NCBI GenBank assembly: GCA_024638655.1
Contig: JAHEJW010000004.1
Location: 1-64,000, forward strand
Reading direction: 5' to 3'
Source of the DNA: a bacterium
Lineage (GTDB): Bacteria; Actinomycetota; Acidimicrobiia; Spongiisociales; ZC4RG35
DNA: 64,000 nucleotides
In this document: piece by piece, positions 19,331 through 28,970 of the stretch
How the letters are laid out: every line of letters begins with the position of its first letter
How positions within the stretch are numbered: the first letter of the stretch is position 1
Made by a program: the position numbers and the translations under genes
Notes under the pieces: model-generated
The model's database searches: none
Told to the model about the DNA's origin: nothing
The model's input: the letters and a program-made list of their open reading frames with translations, nothing else

Positions 19331-19981
19331 ATGTCGGGTGCTTATGTCAATCTGGATGATGCGTCAGACCCAGCAGTTACCGTGACGTTTGTGAACAGAT
19401 ACATCGCTCTGGAGGGTGGAGACGGGTCAGGCAAGAGCACCGTTTCGCATGCCCTCGCCGAGCGTTTGAAGACTCTGGGTGAAGAAGTCGTCGTCGTGCG
19501 CGAGCCTGGAGGGACCCCCGTCGGTGAGGCTATCAGGGAGCTGCTCCTCGACTCGGACCAGCTCGACGATTGGGCCGAAGTCTTCCTGTTTGCTGCGCAG
19601 CGAGCCGAGTTGGCTCGCGAGGTCATCGAGCCCGCGCTGGCTGCGGGGAAATGGGTCATTAGTGACCGCACCTACTACTCGTCGATTGCCTATCAGGGGA
19701 GAGCAAGAGGTCTTGGTGAGAAGGAAGTCAGGGAGATCAACGAGAGAGGTCTCGCCGGAGCCATCCCCGACTGGGTGTTCGTGCTCGACGTCGAACCGGA
19801 GGATGCTCTCGCACGTCAGCACCGAGAAGACCGAATAGGCAGAGAGGGAATCGGTTTTCAGGAGAAGGTCAGGCAGGCCTACCTCGACCTCGCCGAGGGC
19901 GAGCCCGATCGGGTGATCGTTCTACCGGGTTCGATGACGGTAGAAGGCATGGTCGACCGGATAGTCGAGGTGGTTCGATGA
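19331..19981 (+). CDS. tmk: Thymidylate kinase
   Basis: Converts dTMP to dTDP with ATP. The P-loop EGGDGSGKST, the substrate motif REPGGTPVGE, and the SDRTYYSSIAYQG segment with a LID region containing REDRIGREG are present. The ATG at 19331 has GGAGGGG about ten bases upstream and gives 216 residues with a 17-residue N-terminal extension; GTG 19382 or 19391 would give the more usual N terminus (VNRYIALEGG). It is coupled by ATGA to holB. Confidence 0.93.
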   Translation: MSGAYVNLDDASDPAVTVTFVNRYIALEGGDGSGKSTVSHALAERLKTLGEEVVVVREPGGTPVGEAIRELLLDSDQLDDWAEVFLFAAQRAELAREVIEPALAAGKWVISDRTYYSSIAYQGRARGLGEKEVREINERGLAGAIPDWVFVLDVEPEDALARQHREDRIGREGIGFQEKVRQAYLDLAEGEPDRVIVLPGSMTVEGMVDRIVEVVR

Positions 19982-21000
19982 ACTCTCTCTTCGAAGGAGT
20001 GATCGGTCATGCCAGTGTGATCGCACTTCTCGAGTCAGAGCTGGAGCACCCGGCACAGGCTTACTTGTTCACCGGAGCGGAGTCGATCGGGAAGGCCACG
20101 ATCGCCAAACGTTTCGCCGCCGGGCTCCTCGGGGGAGTCGGAGACGACCGGGCACTCCGCCTCTCCCTTGCCGGCACCCACCCTGACCTTCTAGTACTCG
20201 AGCCCGAGGGAGCGACTTCGTTGGGCGTCGAGCAGGCGAGGGAGGTGGTGACCAGAGCATCGATGACTCCGATCGAGTCTTCTCGAACGGTCTTTCTCGT
20301 GCCCGATGCGGGCTCGATGACCGAGCAGGCAGCCAATGCGTTACTGAAAACACTGGAGGAGCCCCTCGCATCGGTGGTGTTCTTGTTGGTGGCCGAATCG
20401 GAAGAGGACTTCCCACCTACGGTTGCTTCCCGATGCCGGACGATCCACATGGGACGGGTGCCTTCCGACGAGATCGTCTCAGCGCTGGAAGAGAGAGGTC
20501 TGGATCCGAGAGAGGCCGAAGGCGTGGCAATTGTCGTCGGAGGCCGCCCCGGTCTGGCTCTTTCACTCATGAGCCAGCCCGAGGTCGCCCGTTTTCGAGA
20601 GCTGTGGCTGGAGATCCCGGATCAGGTGACCCCCCATCCCGGGGACGGTCAGCGTCTCGCTTCGGTGGTGCTCGAGGAGCTCCAACCTCTGGTTGAGCGG
20701 TCGATTCCCCAAGACTTGCCCAGGGAAAAGGCGCAGCGGGCCCGCCGGAGGGTGGAGATGTCGTTGCTGGTGAGCGGTCTGGAGATTCTCGCCTCTTGGT
20801 ATTCCGACTCTGCGTCGCTTCAGCTGGGCGGTCCCATTCGAAACACCGACGTCGAGCTCGCTGCCTTCACCGATGTGTCCCCTCGCAAAGCCGTGACTTC
20901 GGCGGAAGAGGTGCTGGATGCTGTTGTCGATATTCAGTCGAACCTGCGTCGTGAGTTGGTGCTCGCCAACCTTTTTTCCTCTTTGGGCTCCGGCACCTGA
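19978..21000 (+). CDS. holB: DNA polymerase III delta-prime subunit
   Basis: A clamp-loader AAA+ subunit of 340 residues. The region TGAESIGKATIAKRFAAGL is a relaxed Walker A, followed by EQAREVVTRA, LKTLEEP and the SRCRTI sensor segment. The order tmk-holB is common in bacteria and here follows topA. The ATG overlaps the tmk stop. A tRNA-Thr gene follows 114 bases later. Confidence 0.93.
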   Translation: MNSLFEGVIGHASVIALLESELEHPAQAYLFTGAESIGKATIAKRFAAGLLGGVGDDRALRLSLAGTHPDLLVLEPEGATSLGVEQAREVVTRASMTPIESSRTVFLVPDAGSMTEQAANALLKTLEEPLASVVFLLVAESEEDFPPTVASRCRTIHMGRVPSDEIVSALEERGLDPREAEGVAIVVGGRPGLALSLMSQPEVARFRELWLEIPDQVTPHPGDGQRLASVVLEELQPLVERSIPQDLPREKAQRARRRVEMSLLVSGLEILASWYSDSASLQLGGPIRNTDVELAAFTDVSPRKAVTSAEEVLDAVVDIQSNLRRELVLANLFSSLGSGT

Positions 21001-21114
21001 TTCCCGTCACATCGACCAACCGTTGGGCCCGGGAGCTCACCGCACGCCGGGGGAGTTCCTCGATCTAGGGCTGGGTGGATCAGAGTTCGGAACCCCTTTA
21101 CCATTTGACCCGTT

Positions 21115-21186
21115 GCCGGAGTAGCTCAGTGGTAGAGCAATCGCCTCGTAAGTGATAGGCCAGGGGTTCGACTCCCCTCTCCGGCT
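21115..21186 (+). tRNA. tRNA-Thr (anticodon CGT)
   Basis: Cloverleaf with acceptor GCCGGAG/CTCCGGC, D arm GCTCAGTGGTAGAGC, anticodon stem ATCGC/GTGAT around CTCGTAA (anticodon CGT), and T arm AGGGG-TTCGACT-CCCCT. Discriminator is T and CCA is not encoded. The second threonine tRNA at 55249 also has T at this position. Confidence 0.95.
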
Positions 21187-21290
21187 CCGCTTACACGGCC
21201 GACCGACTTTGGCCGCGAATCTCCTGCGTCCCAGATTGACGTTCGAAGGGGGCTGACTCGAGTCCCTCTAGCTAGAGACGCAATCGCTCG

Positions 21291-21336
21291 GCCAAACAAA
21301 CGCCGGTCGGTCGGCATCGCCAAACAGACGCCGATC
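21291..21336 (+). repeat. Two-copy imperfect direct repeat, 28-bp period
   Basis: GCCAAACAAACGCCGGTC (21291-21308) recurs as GCCAAACAGACGCCGATC (21319-21336) with two mismatches. It lies in the 233-base gap between tRNA-Thr and the copper oxidase; I see no gene in that gap. Function unknown. Confidence 0.6.
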
Positions 21337-21368
21337 CGTCACAACTGCGTTGCTCAGACCAGGACCTT

Positions 21369-21400
21369 GTCGATCAAGCCCAGCCGCCGACTTGATCGAC
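21369..21400 (-). terminator. Stem-loop 20 bases beyond the copper oxidase stop
   Basis: A perfect 10-bp inverted repeat (GTCGATCAAG / CTTGATCGAC) with a 12-base loop lies 20 bases beyond the minus-strand copper oxidase stop codon. It lacks a T tract on that strand, so it may be a rho-aided terminator or a 3' end stabiliser. Confidence 0.5.
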
Positions 21401-21419
21401 GCGTCGGCTTCTCATCGCC

Positions 21420-22808
21420 CTAGCCCTCTTCGACGATCCAGGCGGTCACCATCCCGAACATGCCTTCGTCACGTTCGACGTGAGTGAGGATGTGACAGTG
21501 CCAGACCCAGACGCCCGGGTCTTCGAGTTGGAACAGGACCGAGTAACGCTCCCCCGGAGCGACGTTGACCGTGTCGGACCAATACGGCTGGTCCAGGGGA
21601 ATCCCGTCTTTGGCAAAGACCAATTGGGGGAACTGATGCTGGTGCATCGGGTGAATCTGGAGACCCTCGTTGTAGTAGTGGATCACGACCCAGTCTCCAA
21701 CCTTGCCCGAATACGGCTCGGTCGCCGGGAAGGACTTGCCGTTCAGCGACAGCCCGATCACCCCGGCGTCGTTGAGCACCATGGGGATCTCTTGGCTGAC
21801 CTCGAGATCCTCGGGAATGTCGACTCCCGAGATGGTCTGACCTCGGGGGAGCGGTGTGTCCCCGATGATGAACACCCCAAACAACCCGTTGGGGATCTGC
21901 ATCTGCCCATGGTGGTGGGCGTGGTACATGCCAATTGCCGGATCCTCGGCAACGAACTCGTAGACGAAGGTCTCGCCTGACTTGATCAGGTCCTGGGTGT
22001 ACGGCGCAACCCCGTCCATGTCGTTGGGGGTGTGCACCCCGTGCCAGTGGACATCTGTTCCCATGGGAAGCTGATTGTCGACTATGACGCGGATCTTGTC
22101 TCCGAGGTCCACGCGTATGGCCGGTCCCGGAACCTGGCCGTTGTATGTCCACGCATCGACGATCTTCCCTGGTTCTACCTCCCAGGGTGTGATGGCAGTG
22201 GTCAAGCGGAACTCCTTGGTCCCGTCGTCGAGGATCGTGGGCTCGAGGGTCTGGTTCCCCTTTCCTTCGGTTTCGGCGGGAAAGGCGAGCATCGACTCGG
22301 TCATCGCCCGATCGAGCTCCTCCCAGTCGATCTCCTCCTCACCATGACCGGCGCCGTCACCTACCGCTGCCCCTCCTTCCGTGACGACGAGGCGCGCCTC
22401 CATGCCTGCCTCACGATGACCCGCGATCGAACAGAAGATGTCGTACGTGCCGGGTGTCAGATTCTCGAACTCGAGAACGGCGCTCTCACCGCTGGCGAGC
22501 TCGGGGGTCGCCGGGCCGCCGTCGAACACGAGGTTGTGGATCACCGCACCTGTGTTCTCCACCTGGAAGCGGGTGGGCCCCGACCCGACCTCGAGGTCGC
22601 CCTCGATGGCGAATTCGGTGAGCTCGAAGAACGCATCCTGGAGCGGGACCTCCCCCTCCGCGCCCGCGGCTCCAGTCCCGCCGCCACGGACCACGACGAC
22701 CACGGCAAGGATCGAGACCAGGACCCCGATGATGCCGATGAGTATCAGGAGCCGGTCGAAGCCACTGGCCGATGGGTCGCTCTGGGACGCGTTCGTTCGC
22801 TGGGTCAT
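21420..22808 (-). CDS. Membrane-anchored cupredoxin-two-domain multicopper oxidase fusion
   Basis: A 462-residue protein. Residues 20-40 form a membrane anchor. Residues about 53-143 are a blue-copper cupredoxin (VIHNLVF, then [14 protein letters not shown], giving the His, Cys, His, Met ligands). Residues about 200-455 are a two-domain multicopper oxidase with [21 protein letters not shown] and [14 protein letters not shown]. The Cys-flanking histidines in the last motif and the complete His set indicate a type 1 site plus a trinuclear cluster, hence a laccase-like O2-reducing enzyme rather than a nitrite reductase. The substrate (Cu(I), Mn, Fe or phenols) cannot be told. A TACGGT box lies 8 bases before the ATG. 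It is divergent from sigR-rsrA. Confidence 0.9.
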   Translation of the reverse strand: MTQRTNASQSDPSASGFDRLLILIGIIGVLVSILAVVVVVRGGGTGAAGAEGEVPLQDAFFELTEFAIEGDLEVGSGPTRFQVENTGAVIHNLVFDGGPATPELASGESAVLEFENLTPGTYDIFCSIAGHREAGMEARLVVTEGGAAVGDGAGHGEEEIDWEELDRAMTESMLAFPAETEGKGNQTLEPTILDDGTKEFRLTTAITPWEVEPGKIVDAWTYNGQVPGPAIRVDLGDKIRVIVDNQLPMGTDVHWHGVHTPNDMDGVAPYTQDLIKSGETFVYEFVAEDPAIGMYHAHHHGQMQIPNGLFGVFIIGDTPLPRGQTISGVDIPEDLEVSQEIPMVLNDAGVIGLSLNGKSFPATEPYSGKVGDWVVIHYYNEGLQIHPMHQHQFPQLVFAKDGIPLDQPYWSDTVNVAPGERYSVLFQLEDPGVWVWHCHILTHVERDEGMFGMVTAWIVEEG

Positions 22809-22899
22809 GGAGCGGGACCGTATTTGTCGTGCGACGACTTCGCAAAGCTGCCATAGACCCTTCGAGCTACATGGCCATCCCGGCTACCGTCCGCCTCGA

Positions 22900-23478
22900 A
22901 TGGCGGACCAGGCCAACTTCGAACGAGACGCACTCCAGTTCTCCCCACAGCTCTACTCCGCCGCCTTGCGAATGACTCGAAACCCAGCCGATGCCGAGGA
23001 CCTCGTACAGGAGACTTTCCTCAAGGCATACCGGGCCTACGACACTTTCACAGCCGGCACCAACCTGAAGGCGTGGCTGTACCGGATCCTCACCAACACC
23101 TATATCAACAAGTACCGCAAGGAGAAGCGTCGCCCTTCCGAAGTCGATCTCGGCGACGTGCAAGACCTCTACCTGTATCGTCAAATCGGTTCGGAGGAGT
23201 CCGCAGGGGCATCCCAATCCGTCGAAGAGCGGGTCCTTGATGGACTCGTGGAGTCGGACATCAAGGAAGCCGTGGAAGAGTTGCCCGAGAACTTCAGGCT
23301 GCCGGTTCTGCTGGCGGACCTCGAAGGATTCGCCTACAAAGAGATCGCCGAAATCCTGGACATACCGATCGGGACTGTGATGTCGAGGCTCCATCGCGGA
23401 AGAAAAGCGATGCAAAAGAGGTTGTGGGAGTTCGCGAGGGAGCGGGGACTTCTCCCCGAAGGTGCAGAGAGACCATGA
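22900..23478 (+). CDS. sigR: ECF sigma factor, SigR/SigH type
   Basis: A 192-residue group 4 sigma factor. Region 2 contains [20 protein letters not shown] and region 4 contains [20 protein letters not shown] followed by [10 protein letters not shown], which is very close to actinobacterial SigR/SigH, regulators of the thiol-oxidative stress response. The anti-sigma gene overlaps its end by ATGA, as in sigR-rsrA. Start is the ATG at 22900; a TACCGT box lies 9 bases upstream. The frame is open much further upstream but antisense to the oxidase. SigR recognises GGAAT-N18-GTT; one such site is seen before folE. Confidence 0.92.
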   Translation: MADQANFERDALQFSPQLYSAALRMTRNPADAEDLVQETFLKAYRAYDTFTAGTNLKAWLYRILTNTYINKYRKEKRRPSEVDLGDVQDLYLYRQIGSEESAGASQSVEERVLDGLVESDIKEAVEELPENFRLPVLLADLEGFAYKEIAEILDIPIGTVMSRLHRGRKAMQKRLWEFARERGLLPEGAERP

Positions 23479-23741
23479 GCGATTGCAAGGATCACAACAC
23501 CCACGATTGCGACGAGGCTCTCGAGGACCTCTACCTCTACCTCGACTCTGAATTGGACGACGTCAGCTCGGAGCAGATCCGTTCCCATCTCGAGGTTTGT
23601 CAGGGGTGCAGTGGCTCATTCGATTTCGAGCGCCGCCTGAAGCTCGTGGTGCGAGAGCGGCTCAACGAGAAGGTCCCTGACCACCTTGTCGAGAAGGTCC
23701 GTCAGGCGATCCAATCCGAGCGGTCCGCATCTTCCCAGTAG
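23475..23741 (+). CDS. rsrA: Zinc-associated anti-sigma factor, RsrA type
   Basis: An 88-residue anti-sigma protein. The ZAS motif HLEVCQGC (HX3CX2C) is present, with a further cysteine pair near the N terminus (DCKDH, DCDEAL). In RsrA, oxidation forms a disulfide and releases zinc and the sigma factor. The ATG overlaps the sigma stop, so the two proteins are made in step. No extra transmembrane segment, consistent with a cytoplasmic redox sensor. Confidence 0.9.
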   Translation: MSDCKDHNTHDCDEALEDLYLYLDSELDDVSSEQIRSHLEVCQGCSGSFDFERRLKLVVRERLNEKVPDHLVEKVRQAIQSERSASSQ

Positions 23742-23765
23742 TTTCCTACTCGAAGTCCCCACAGG

Positions 23766-23771
23766 TAGGCT
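23766..23771 (+). promoter_or_regulatory. -10 box TAGGCT of a leaderless promoter
   Basis: TAGGCT lies 7 bases before the ATG at 23779, matching the leaderless pattern. Confidence 0.45.
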
Positions 23772-23778
23772 GGCGACC

Positions 23779-24099
23779 ATGAAGCGAATCGGCCGTATGG
23801 CGGCGGCGTTCCTGACTCTTTCGATGCTGATGCTGGTTTTCGCATTGCCGGTCTTCGCCGCTTCAGAAGAGGGAGACGAGGCTCCCGCCGACTCCACGTC
23901 TACGACTGTCGCTCCCAGCTCCGGCCTCGATCCGGCCGTAGAAGTGACCGACGAAGAGGCCATCGCCAGCGACGCCGACTGGACCTACCGATATCTCGTT
24001 CCAACCGGTTTGCTACTGGCAGTGGTCGTCGCCGTCCTCACGTCGATTCGTTACTTCACCAATGTCGTTCGCAAGCGGTACCGAATCGTCGAAGAGTGA
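23779..24099 (+). CDS. Small exported membrane protein of unknown function
   Basis: A 106-residue protein with a signal peptide (KRIGRMAAAFLTLSMLMLVFA, cleavage probably after PVFAA), a short acidic Thr/Ser-rich linker, and one C-terminal membrane helix (YLVPTGLLLAVVVAVLTSI) with a basic cytoplasmic end. I do not recognise a family. Its stop overlaps the next gene (GTGA), so it is the first gene of a probable operon with the metalloprotease, tilS and hpt. Confidence 0.7.
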   Translation: MKRIGRMAAAFLTLSMLMLVFALPVFAASEEGDEAPADSTSTTVAPSSGLDPAVEVTDEEAIASDADWTYRYLVPTGLLLAVVVAVLTSIRYFTNVVRKRYRIVEE

Positions 24100-25139
24100 C
24101 TTCCTACCGGCCCCGATCGGGCCGTCTGGTCGAGCGGATCGCCGGCACTTACCCGCTGGCCGATACCTATCACAGACAGGCCCTCGAGACGGAGATGGAC
24201 CGTGTGGTCGAAGCCGTCTCCGAGCTCGTCCCTGATGCCACCGGGCTGAGCCTGCCTGGCTCTCCGACGACCAACGTCATCGACCGGCCGGAGTGGATCG
24301 ATCGAAACGTCTCAACCTTCACCCAGTTGACAGAGCCTGCAAGGCGACGGCTGGAGGAGAGGATGGCCGACTCGGGGTTCGCCGGCCAGAGTGCAACGAT
24401 GGCCGCAGAGAGGATGATGCAGGCCGAGATGTCCGCCGTTCTCAGTCTCCTGTCGCGACGGGTTCTCGGTCAGTATGAGCTCGTGCTTCCTGGCTCTGAG
24501 GCCGGCGACTCGGTCGCATTCGTTGGCCCGAATCTGCTCCAGATGGAGCGGACTCATCAGTTCAACCCGTCAGAGTTCCGTTTTTGGGTGGCGCTGCATG
24601 AGTTGACCCACCGTGCCCAGTTCAAAGGCATTCCCTGGATGAAGGACTACTTCCTTTCCCTGGTCACCGAGCTCGTCGAGCAGTCCAACCCGGAGCCGGG
24701 ACGTCTTGGTCGCATCATGGAGGAGCTGACGACTCGTCGCAACGCCGGCAAGCCTCTGATCGACGAGCGAGGTTTGTTCGGGCTGTTCGCCACACCGGAG
24801 CAGAACGCCGTCGTCGACAGGGTGCAGGCACTCATGTCTCTGCTGGAAGGGCACGGGCACGTGGTTATGGACCGGCTGGGTGCCGAGCATCTCAGAACTC
24901 AGGAGCGGATGAGCCGGGTTCTGAAGACCCGTCGTCACGACAAACGAACTGCTGCGTTCTTCCGGCTGACGGGCCTGGAGATGAAGTTCCGCCAGTACAA
25001 GCTGGGCGAGCGGTTCGTTCTAGAGGTCGAGAAACAGGCTGGCTGGGAGACGTTGAACCTGGCGTTTCGCGGGGCCTCCAGTCTTCCCGATCTCTCCGAG
25101 ATCGATCACCCTTCTCGATGGTTGAGACGCGTCGCCTGA
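24096..25139 (+). CDS. Zinc-dependent metalloprotease, DUF2342 family
   Basis: A 347-residue soluble protein of the actinobacterial DUF2342 group, which is found next to tilS in mycobacteria (Rv3626c). The metal motif is ALHELTHRAQF (HExxH), with further conserved segments VTELVEQSNPEPGRLG and a C-terminal EMKFRQYKLGERFV. Members have also been called F420-biosynthesis associated, without firm proof. The GTG start overlaps the upstream stop; its end overlaps tilS by 22 bases. Confidence 0.85.
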   Translation: MTSYRPRSGRLVERIAGTYPLADTYHRQALETEMDRVVEAVSELVPDATGLSLPGSPTTNVIDRPEWIDRNVSTFTQLTEPARRRLEERMADSGFAGQSATMAAERMMQAEMSAVLSLLSRRVLGQYELVLPGSEAGDSVAFVGPNLLQMERTHQFNPSEFRFWVALHELTHRAQFKGIPWMKDYFLSLVTELVEQSNPEPGRLGRIMEELTTRRNAGKPLIDERGLFGLFATPEQNAVVDRVQALMSLLEGHGHVVMDRLGAEHLRTQERMSRVLKTRRHDKRTAAFFRLTGLEMKFRQYKLGERFVLEVEKQAGWETLNLAFRGASSLPDLSEIDHPSRWLRRVA

Positions 25140-26344
25140 CCGAGCTGGCCGGCTCAGCGGCTGCGAGGCTGCAGCTACCCGAGGGCAATCTCGTCGTGGG
25201 TCTATCGGGCGGCGCCGACTCCGCCGCGCTGGCCTGGCTCTGTCTCGAGCAGCGTCGACGCACCAGGGTCCTCCACGTCAACCATGGCCTTCCCCACTCG
25301 AACCGCATGGAATCGGCGGCACGGTCTATCGCAAAGGCACTCGCCATCGACGTCGAGGTTGTCGGAGTCGAGCTGTCCGAGGGGGCGTCACCTGAAGGGA
25401 GGGCGCGGAATGCCCGCTACGCGGTTTTCGAAGCCGTCGAAGCTGAGGCGTTGCTCACTGCCCACACCCTCGATGATGACGCCGAGACGGTTCTGCTGAA
25501 CCTGATCCGTGGGGCCGGGCCCCGGGGTCTGAGCGGGATCCCCTATCACCGTCCGCCATCGATCTATCGGCCGGCTCTCGATTTGCGGCGGGCCGAGACG
25601 CGCGAGCTGGCGCAACTGGCCGGTCTCGAGTTTGTCGATGACCCGATGAACGAAGACCTGAACCTGACTCGAAACTGGATTCGGCAGTTCATCGTGCCCC
25701 AACTCGAATCGGTGAATACCAAGCTGGCAGAATCGCTTCATCGGACGAGTCGGCTGCTGCGGCTCGAGCTGGGACACCTCGAGGAGTCCGCCTCCCTCTA
25801 TCGGCCAACCGTGGCAACAGGGACGGCGAAAGCGCCCAGGGCAGTCCTCCTGACGATCCCGTCAGCCATCGCCGGGCGGGTCCTGATGGAGATGCTCGAA
25901 CACGTTCTGGGCCGGGCGGCGGTGACCGAGCCACGCATCGCCAGGATGTGGTCGGTCTTGAGGGGTGACAGCGTCAGCCAGGAGTTGGGCCGAGGCGCCG
26001 TGGTCGAGATGAAGGGACCGATGCTGGTCGTGAGGACGCAGGGTCATCCTGGATTGGAATCCCCAGCCGCTCTGATCCCTGGTGTGCATCGAGTCGGAGG
26101 CCTCGAGTTCGATGTGCGCAGCTCTACCGAGGCTTGTCGGGTTCTTCCCTTGAGCAACTGGGCCGCAGTGTTCCCGAGAGACACCGATCTGGTCGCACGC
26201 CCCGATGGCGTGGTCACCGCCAACGGCCAAGAGGCCTGGGTCCCAGGGGAGAAACGGCTTCCGGTCGCCTGGTACCAGTCGGGTGACGTCGGCTACCTTT
26301 CGGTCGTAGCCAGAGAAGGGACCGGATGGACATCAAGCCGCTGA
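25118..26344 (+). CDS. tilS: tRNA(Ile) lysidine synthetase
   Basis: TilS modifies C34 of the CAU-anticodon tRNA-Ile to lysidine so that it reads AUA. The PP-loop motif GLSGGADSAALAWL opens the N-terminal domain; HVNHGL, ARNARYAVFE, TAHTLDDDAETVLLNLIRGAG and the NLTRNWIRQFI segment follow. At 408 residues it includes a C-terminal substrate domain. It starts inside the metalloprotease gene and overlaps hpt by 19 bases, indicating tight cotranslation. Confidence 0.94.
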   Translation: MVETRRLTELAGSAAARLQLPEGNLVVGLSGGADSAALAWLCLEQRRRTRVLHVNHGLPHSNRMESAARSIAKALAIDVEVVGVELSEGASPEGRARNARYAVFEAVEAEALLTAHTLDDDAETVLLNLIRGAGPRGLSGIPYHRPPSIYRPALDLRRAETRELAQLAGLEFVDDPMNEDLNLTRNWIRQFIVPQLESVNTKLAESLHRTSRLLRLELGHLEESASLYRPTVATGTAKAPRAVLLTIPSAIAGRVLMEMLEHVLGRAAVTEPRIARMWSVLRGDSVSQELGRGAVVEMKGPMLVVRTQGHPGLESPAALIPGVHRVGGLEFDVRSSTEACRVLPLSNWAAVFPRDTDLVARPDGVVTANGQEAWVPGEKRLPVAWYQSGDVGYLSVVAREGTGWTSSR

Positions 26345-26844
26345 TCACCGCCGAGGAGATCGAGAACAAGCTGGCGGAGATGGGCAAACAAATCTCGGTC
26401 GATTACGCGGGCAAGGAAGTCTTGATGGTCGGGGTGCTCAGGGGGGCATTCATGGTCATGGCCGATCTGGCACGGCACGTGGATCTGGCCTGCGAGTTCG
26501 ACTTCATGGCGGTCTCCTCCTATGGCGCCTCGACTCAAACCTCGGGGGTCGTGCGCATTCTGAAGGACCTCGACGAGGAGATCGAAGGACGTGACGTCCT
26601 CATCGTCGAAGACATAATCGACTCCGGTTTGACCCTGAATTACCTGATGAAGAGTCTCAGAGTGCGCAAGCCGCAGTCGCTCGAGATCGCCACCCTCCTC
26701 CTGAAAGAGGGAATCCAGCGGGTGCCGATCGATGTCAAGTACGTGGCCTTCACGATCGGGCCGGAGTTCGTGGTCGGCTATGGCCTCGACTACGCGGGGA
26801 AATACCGCAACCTCCCGTATGTGGGGGTCATGGGTCAGGACTAA
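26326..26844 (+). CDS. hpt: Hypoxanthine phosphoribosyltransferase
   Basis: Salvages hypoxanthine (and guanine) to IMP/GMP using PRPP. The PRPP-binding loop VLIVEDIIDSGLTLNYLM and the GVLRGAFMVMADLARH segment identify it; 172 residues is normal. The ATG lies within the end of tilS. The tilS-hpt-ftsH order is widely conserved in bacteria. Confidence 0.96.
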   Translation: MDIKPLITAEEIENKLAEMGKQISVDYAGKEVLMVGVLRGAFMVMADLARHVDLACEFDFMAVSSYGASTQTSGVVRILKDLDEEIEGRDVLIVEDIIDSGLTLNYLMKSLRVRKPQSLEIATLLLKEGIQRVPIDVKYVAFTIGPEFVVGYGLDYAGKYRNLPYVGVMGQD

Positions 26845-26958
26845 AGCTCTGGCCGCAGCCTGCCGAACCCGTTGTCAGAATCGTGGAGCGCTCGGGGTTC
26901 GAATATTCCCCGTTTGGGCGTAGCATGATCACCCTAGATCCCCCTTATCGAGGTCTTT

Positions 26959-28959
26959 GTGAACCGGACTGTTCGAACACTCATCATCTACGGGATGTCG
27001 ATCATCCTCGTGGCGATCATGTTCTCCTGGTGGTTCGAGCAGGTCTCCGGCCCCGAGGAGATCAATATCTCCCAATTCGTCGAGAACGTCGAGGCTGGTG
27101 AGTACGAAGAAGTAGTGCTCGGCAAGAACACCCTCCAGGCCCGAGCACGTTTCAACGACAGCAGCGCCGATCCGGGCACATACGATCAGGTTGCCAACTA
27201 CGTGGCCGGGTTCGAGGAGCCACTGACCACCAAGCTCAACGAGAACAACATCCCTTGGTCGGTCGATCAGGAGCCTCCAGGCTTCTGGTCCCTGTTGATC
27301 AGCTTCCTGCCGTGGTTGTTCCTCCTCGGGTTCATGGTCTTCATCTTCATGCAGATGCAAGGCGGAGGGAACCGCGTCATGCAGTTCGGCAAGTCGAAGG
27401 CCAAGCTCGTAGGCAAGGAACAGCCGAAGGTGACCTTCGACGACGTGGCCGGTCTGATCGAGGCCAAAGAGGAGCTGGAGGAAATCAAGGACTTCCTCGC
27501 CAACCCTGACCGGTACCGGCAGATGGGAGCCAAGATCCCCAAGGGTGTCTTGCTGTTCGGCCCACCCGGGACCGGTAAGACCCTCTTGGCGAGAGCCGTC
27601 GCCGGGGAGGCAGGCGTTCCTTTCATGTCGATTTCGGGATCTGACTTCGTGGAGATGTTCGTCGGAGTCGGCGCCTCCAGGGTCAGGGACCTCTTCGAGC
27701 AGGCCAAGCAGAGTGCGCCCGCGATCGTGTTCATCGACGAGATCGACGCCGTTGGCCGTCATCGTGGAGCCGGTCTCGGTGGTGGACACGACGAAAGAGA
27801 GCAAACACTGAACCAGCTGCTCGTCGAGCTCGACGGATTCGAGGGAAATACCGGGGTGATAGTGATGGCGGCCACCAACCGTCCCGACATCCTCGATCCG
27901 GCATTGCTCCGGCCCGGGCGTTTCGACCGCCAGATAACCATCGACGCACCTGACATCGAGGGTCGTGAAGCAATCCTCGAGGTCCATTCCAAGGGCAAGC
28001 CGCTCGCCGAGGAGATCGACCTCCAGGTCCTGGCGAGACGCACACCGGGCTTCACGGGAGCCGATCTGGCCAACCTGATCAACGAGGCGGCCCTGCTCGC
28101 TGCTCGGCGACGTAACAATCAGATCACCATGGTCGAGCTCGAGGAGGCGATTGATCGGGTGATCGCGGGTCCCGAGCGCAAGTCCAGAGTGATGACCGAC
28201 GACGAGCGCAAGGTGATCGCATATCACGAGACGGGTCACGCCCTGGTCGGCTATGCACTGCCCAACTCCGATCCGGTGCACAAGGTGACCATCGTCGCCC
28301 GAGGCCGTTCACTCGGGCACACACTGGCACTGCCTACACACGACAAGTACCTGGCCCGGCGTAGCGAGCTGGTGGATCAGCTCGCGATGCTCCTCGGGGG
28401 GAGGACAGCCGAGGAGTTGATATTTGCCGACCCGACCACCGGCGCCGCCAACGACATCGAGAAGGCGACTCAGCTCGCCAGAAAGATGGTCATGGAGTAC
28501 GGCATGAGCGACGAGCTGGGCCCGATGCAATACGGGAAGCCGGGCGGGGAGGTCTTCCTGGGTCGCGATTACTCACGTCAGCAGGACTACTCCGACGAAG
28601 TCGCCGCCTTCATCGACGCCGAGGTGAGGAAGATGATCAACGCAGCCCACGAAGAGGCGAGGATCATCATCGAGACGCATTCGGATGCGATGGAGCGAAT
28701 GGTCTCTGCACTCCTGGAGAACGAGACAGTCGATCGCGAGGAGGTCGCCAATCTCTTCGCCGATGTCCCCAAGTGGGAGCACGCGGCCGACGGCTCCTTG
28801 CGCATCAAGTATCCGGACGAGCCGGTCATTCCACAACAACGCGACGACATCGCTGCGGCCGAGGAGCTCGAAGACGAAGAGTCCGAGGAGACGACCGAGT
28901 CGCTTCGCCTCCAGCGAAAGCTCCCCAGGACTTCCAAAGGCCGGCCGGCCGAAGCCTGA
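26959..28959 (+). CDS. ftsH: ATP-dependent zinc metalloprotease FtsH
   Basis: A 666-residue membrane AAA+ protease. Two membrane helices (about 8-28 and 110-130) flank a periplasmic domain; the AAA domain has [29 protein letters not shown] and [19 protein letters not shown]; the protease has HETGH. The C-terminal 60 residues are acidic. The GTG start follows a 114-base gap that holds a possible promoter (TTCGAA, 17 bases, TAGCAT at 26898-26926) and nothing else I can support. It ends 11 bases from a convergent gene. Confidence 0.97.
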   Translation: MNRTVRTLIIYGMSIILVAIMFSWWFEQVSGPEEINISQFVENVEAGEYEEVVLGKNTLQARARFNDSSADPGTYDQVANYVAGFEEPLTTKLNENNIPWSVDQEPPGFWSLLISFLPWLFLLGFMVFIFMQMQGGGNRVMQFGKSKAKLVGKEQPKVTFDDVAGLIEAKEELEEIKDFLANPDRYRQMGAKIPKGVLLFGPPGTGKTLLARAVAGEAGVPFMSISGSDFVEMFVGVGASRVRDLFEQAKQSAPAIVFIDEIDAVGRHRGAGLGGGHDEREQTLNQLLVELDGFEGNTGVIVMAATNRPDILDPALLRPGRFDRQITIDAPDIEGREAILEVHSKGKPLAEEIDLQVLARRTPGFTGADLANLINEAALLAARRRNNQITMVELEEAIDRVIAGPERKSRVMTDDERKVIAYHETGHALVGYALPNSDPVHKVTIVARGRSLGHTLALPTHDKYLARRSELVDQLAMLLGGRTAEELIFADPTTGAANDIEKATQLARKMVMEYGMSDELGPMQYGKPGGEVFLGRDYSRQQDYSDEVAAFIDAEVRKMINAAHEEARIIIETHSDAMERMVSALLENETVDREEVANLFADVPKWEHAADGSLRIKYPDEPVIPQQRDDIAAAEELEDEESEETTESLRLQRKLPRTSKGRPAEA

Positions 28960-28970
28960 CGCGCCCCAGT

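Noticed and set aside
21126-21323. Minus-strand frame of 65 codons over tRNA-Thr
   Set aside because: It lies across the tRNA and reads its complement; the GSRTPG stretch is a well-known false protein from tRNA genes.
21420-22808. Copper nitrite reductase (NirK)
   Set aside because: NirK has its type 1 Cys in the first domain and lacks the HCHxxxH pair; here the Cys is in the last domain flanked by His, which indicates an oxidase.
22809-22899. SigR autoregulatory promoter before sigR
   Set aside because: A GGGAC/GGGAT is seen on each strand but no GTT at 18-19 bases.
26929-28281. 450-codon minus-strand frame over ftsH
   Set aside because: Exact antisense of ftsH in a high-GC frame; composition is His/Leu/Asp rich and unlike any family.
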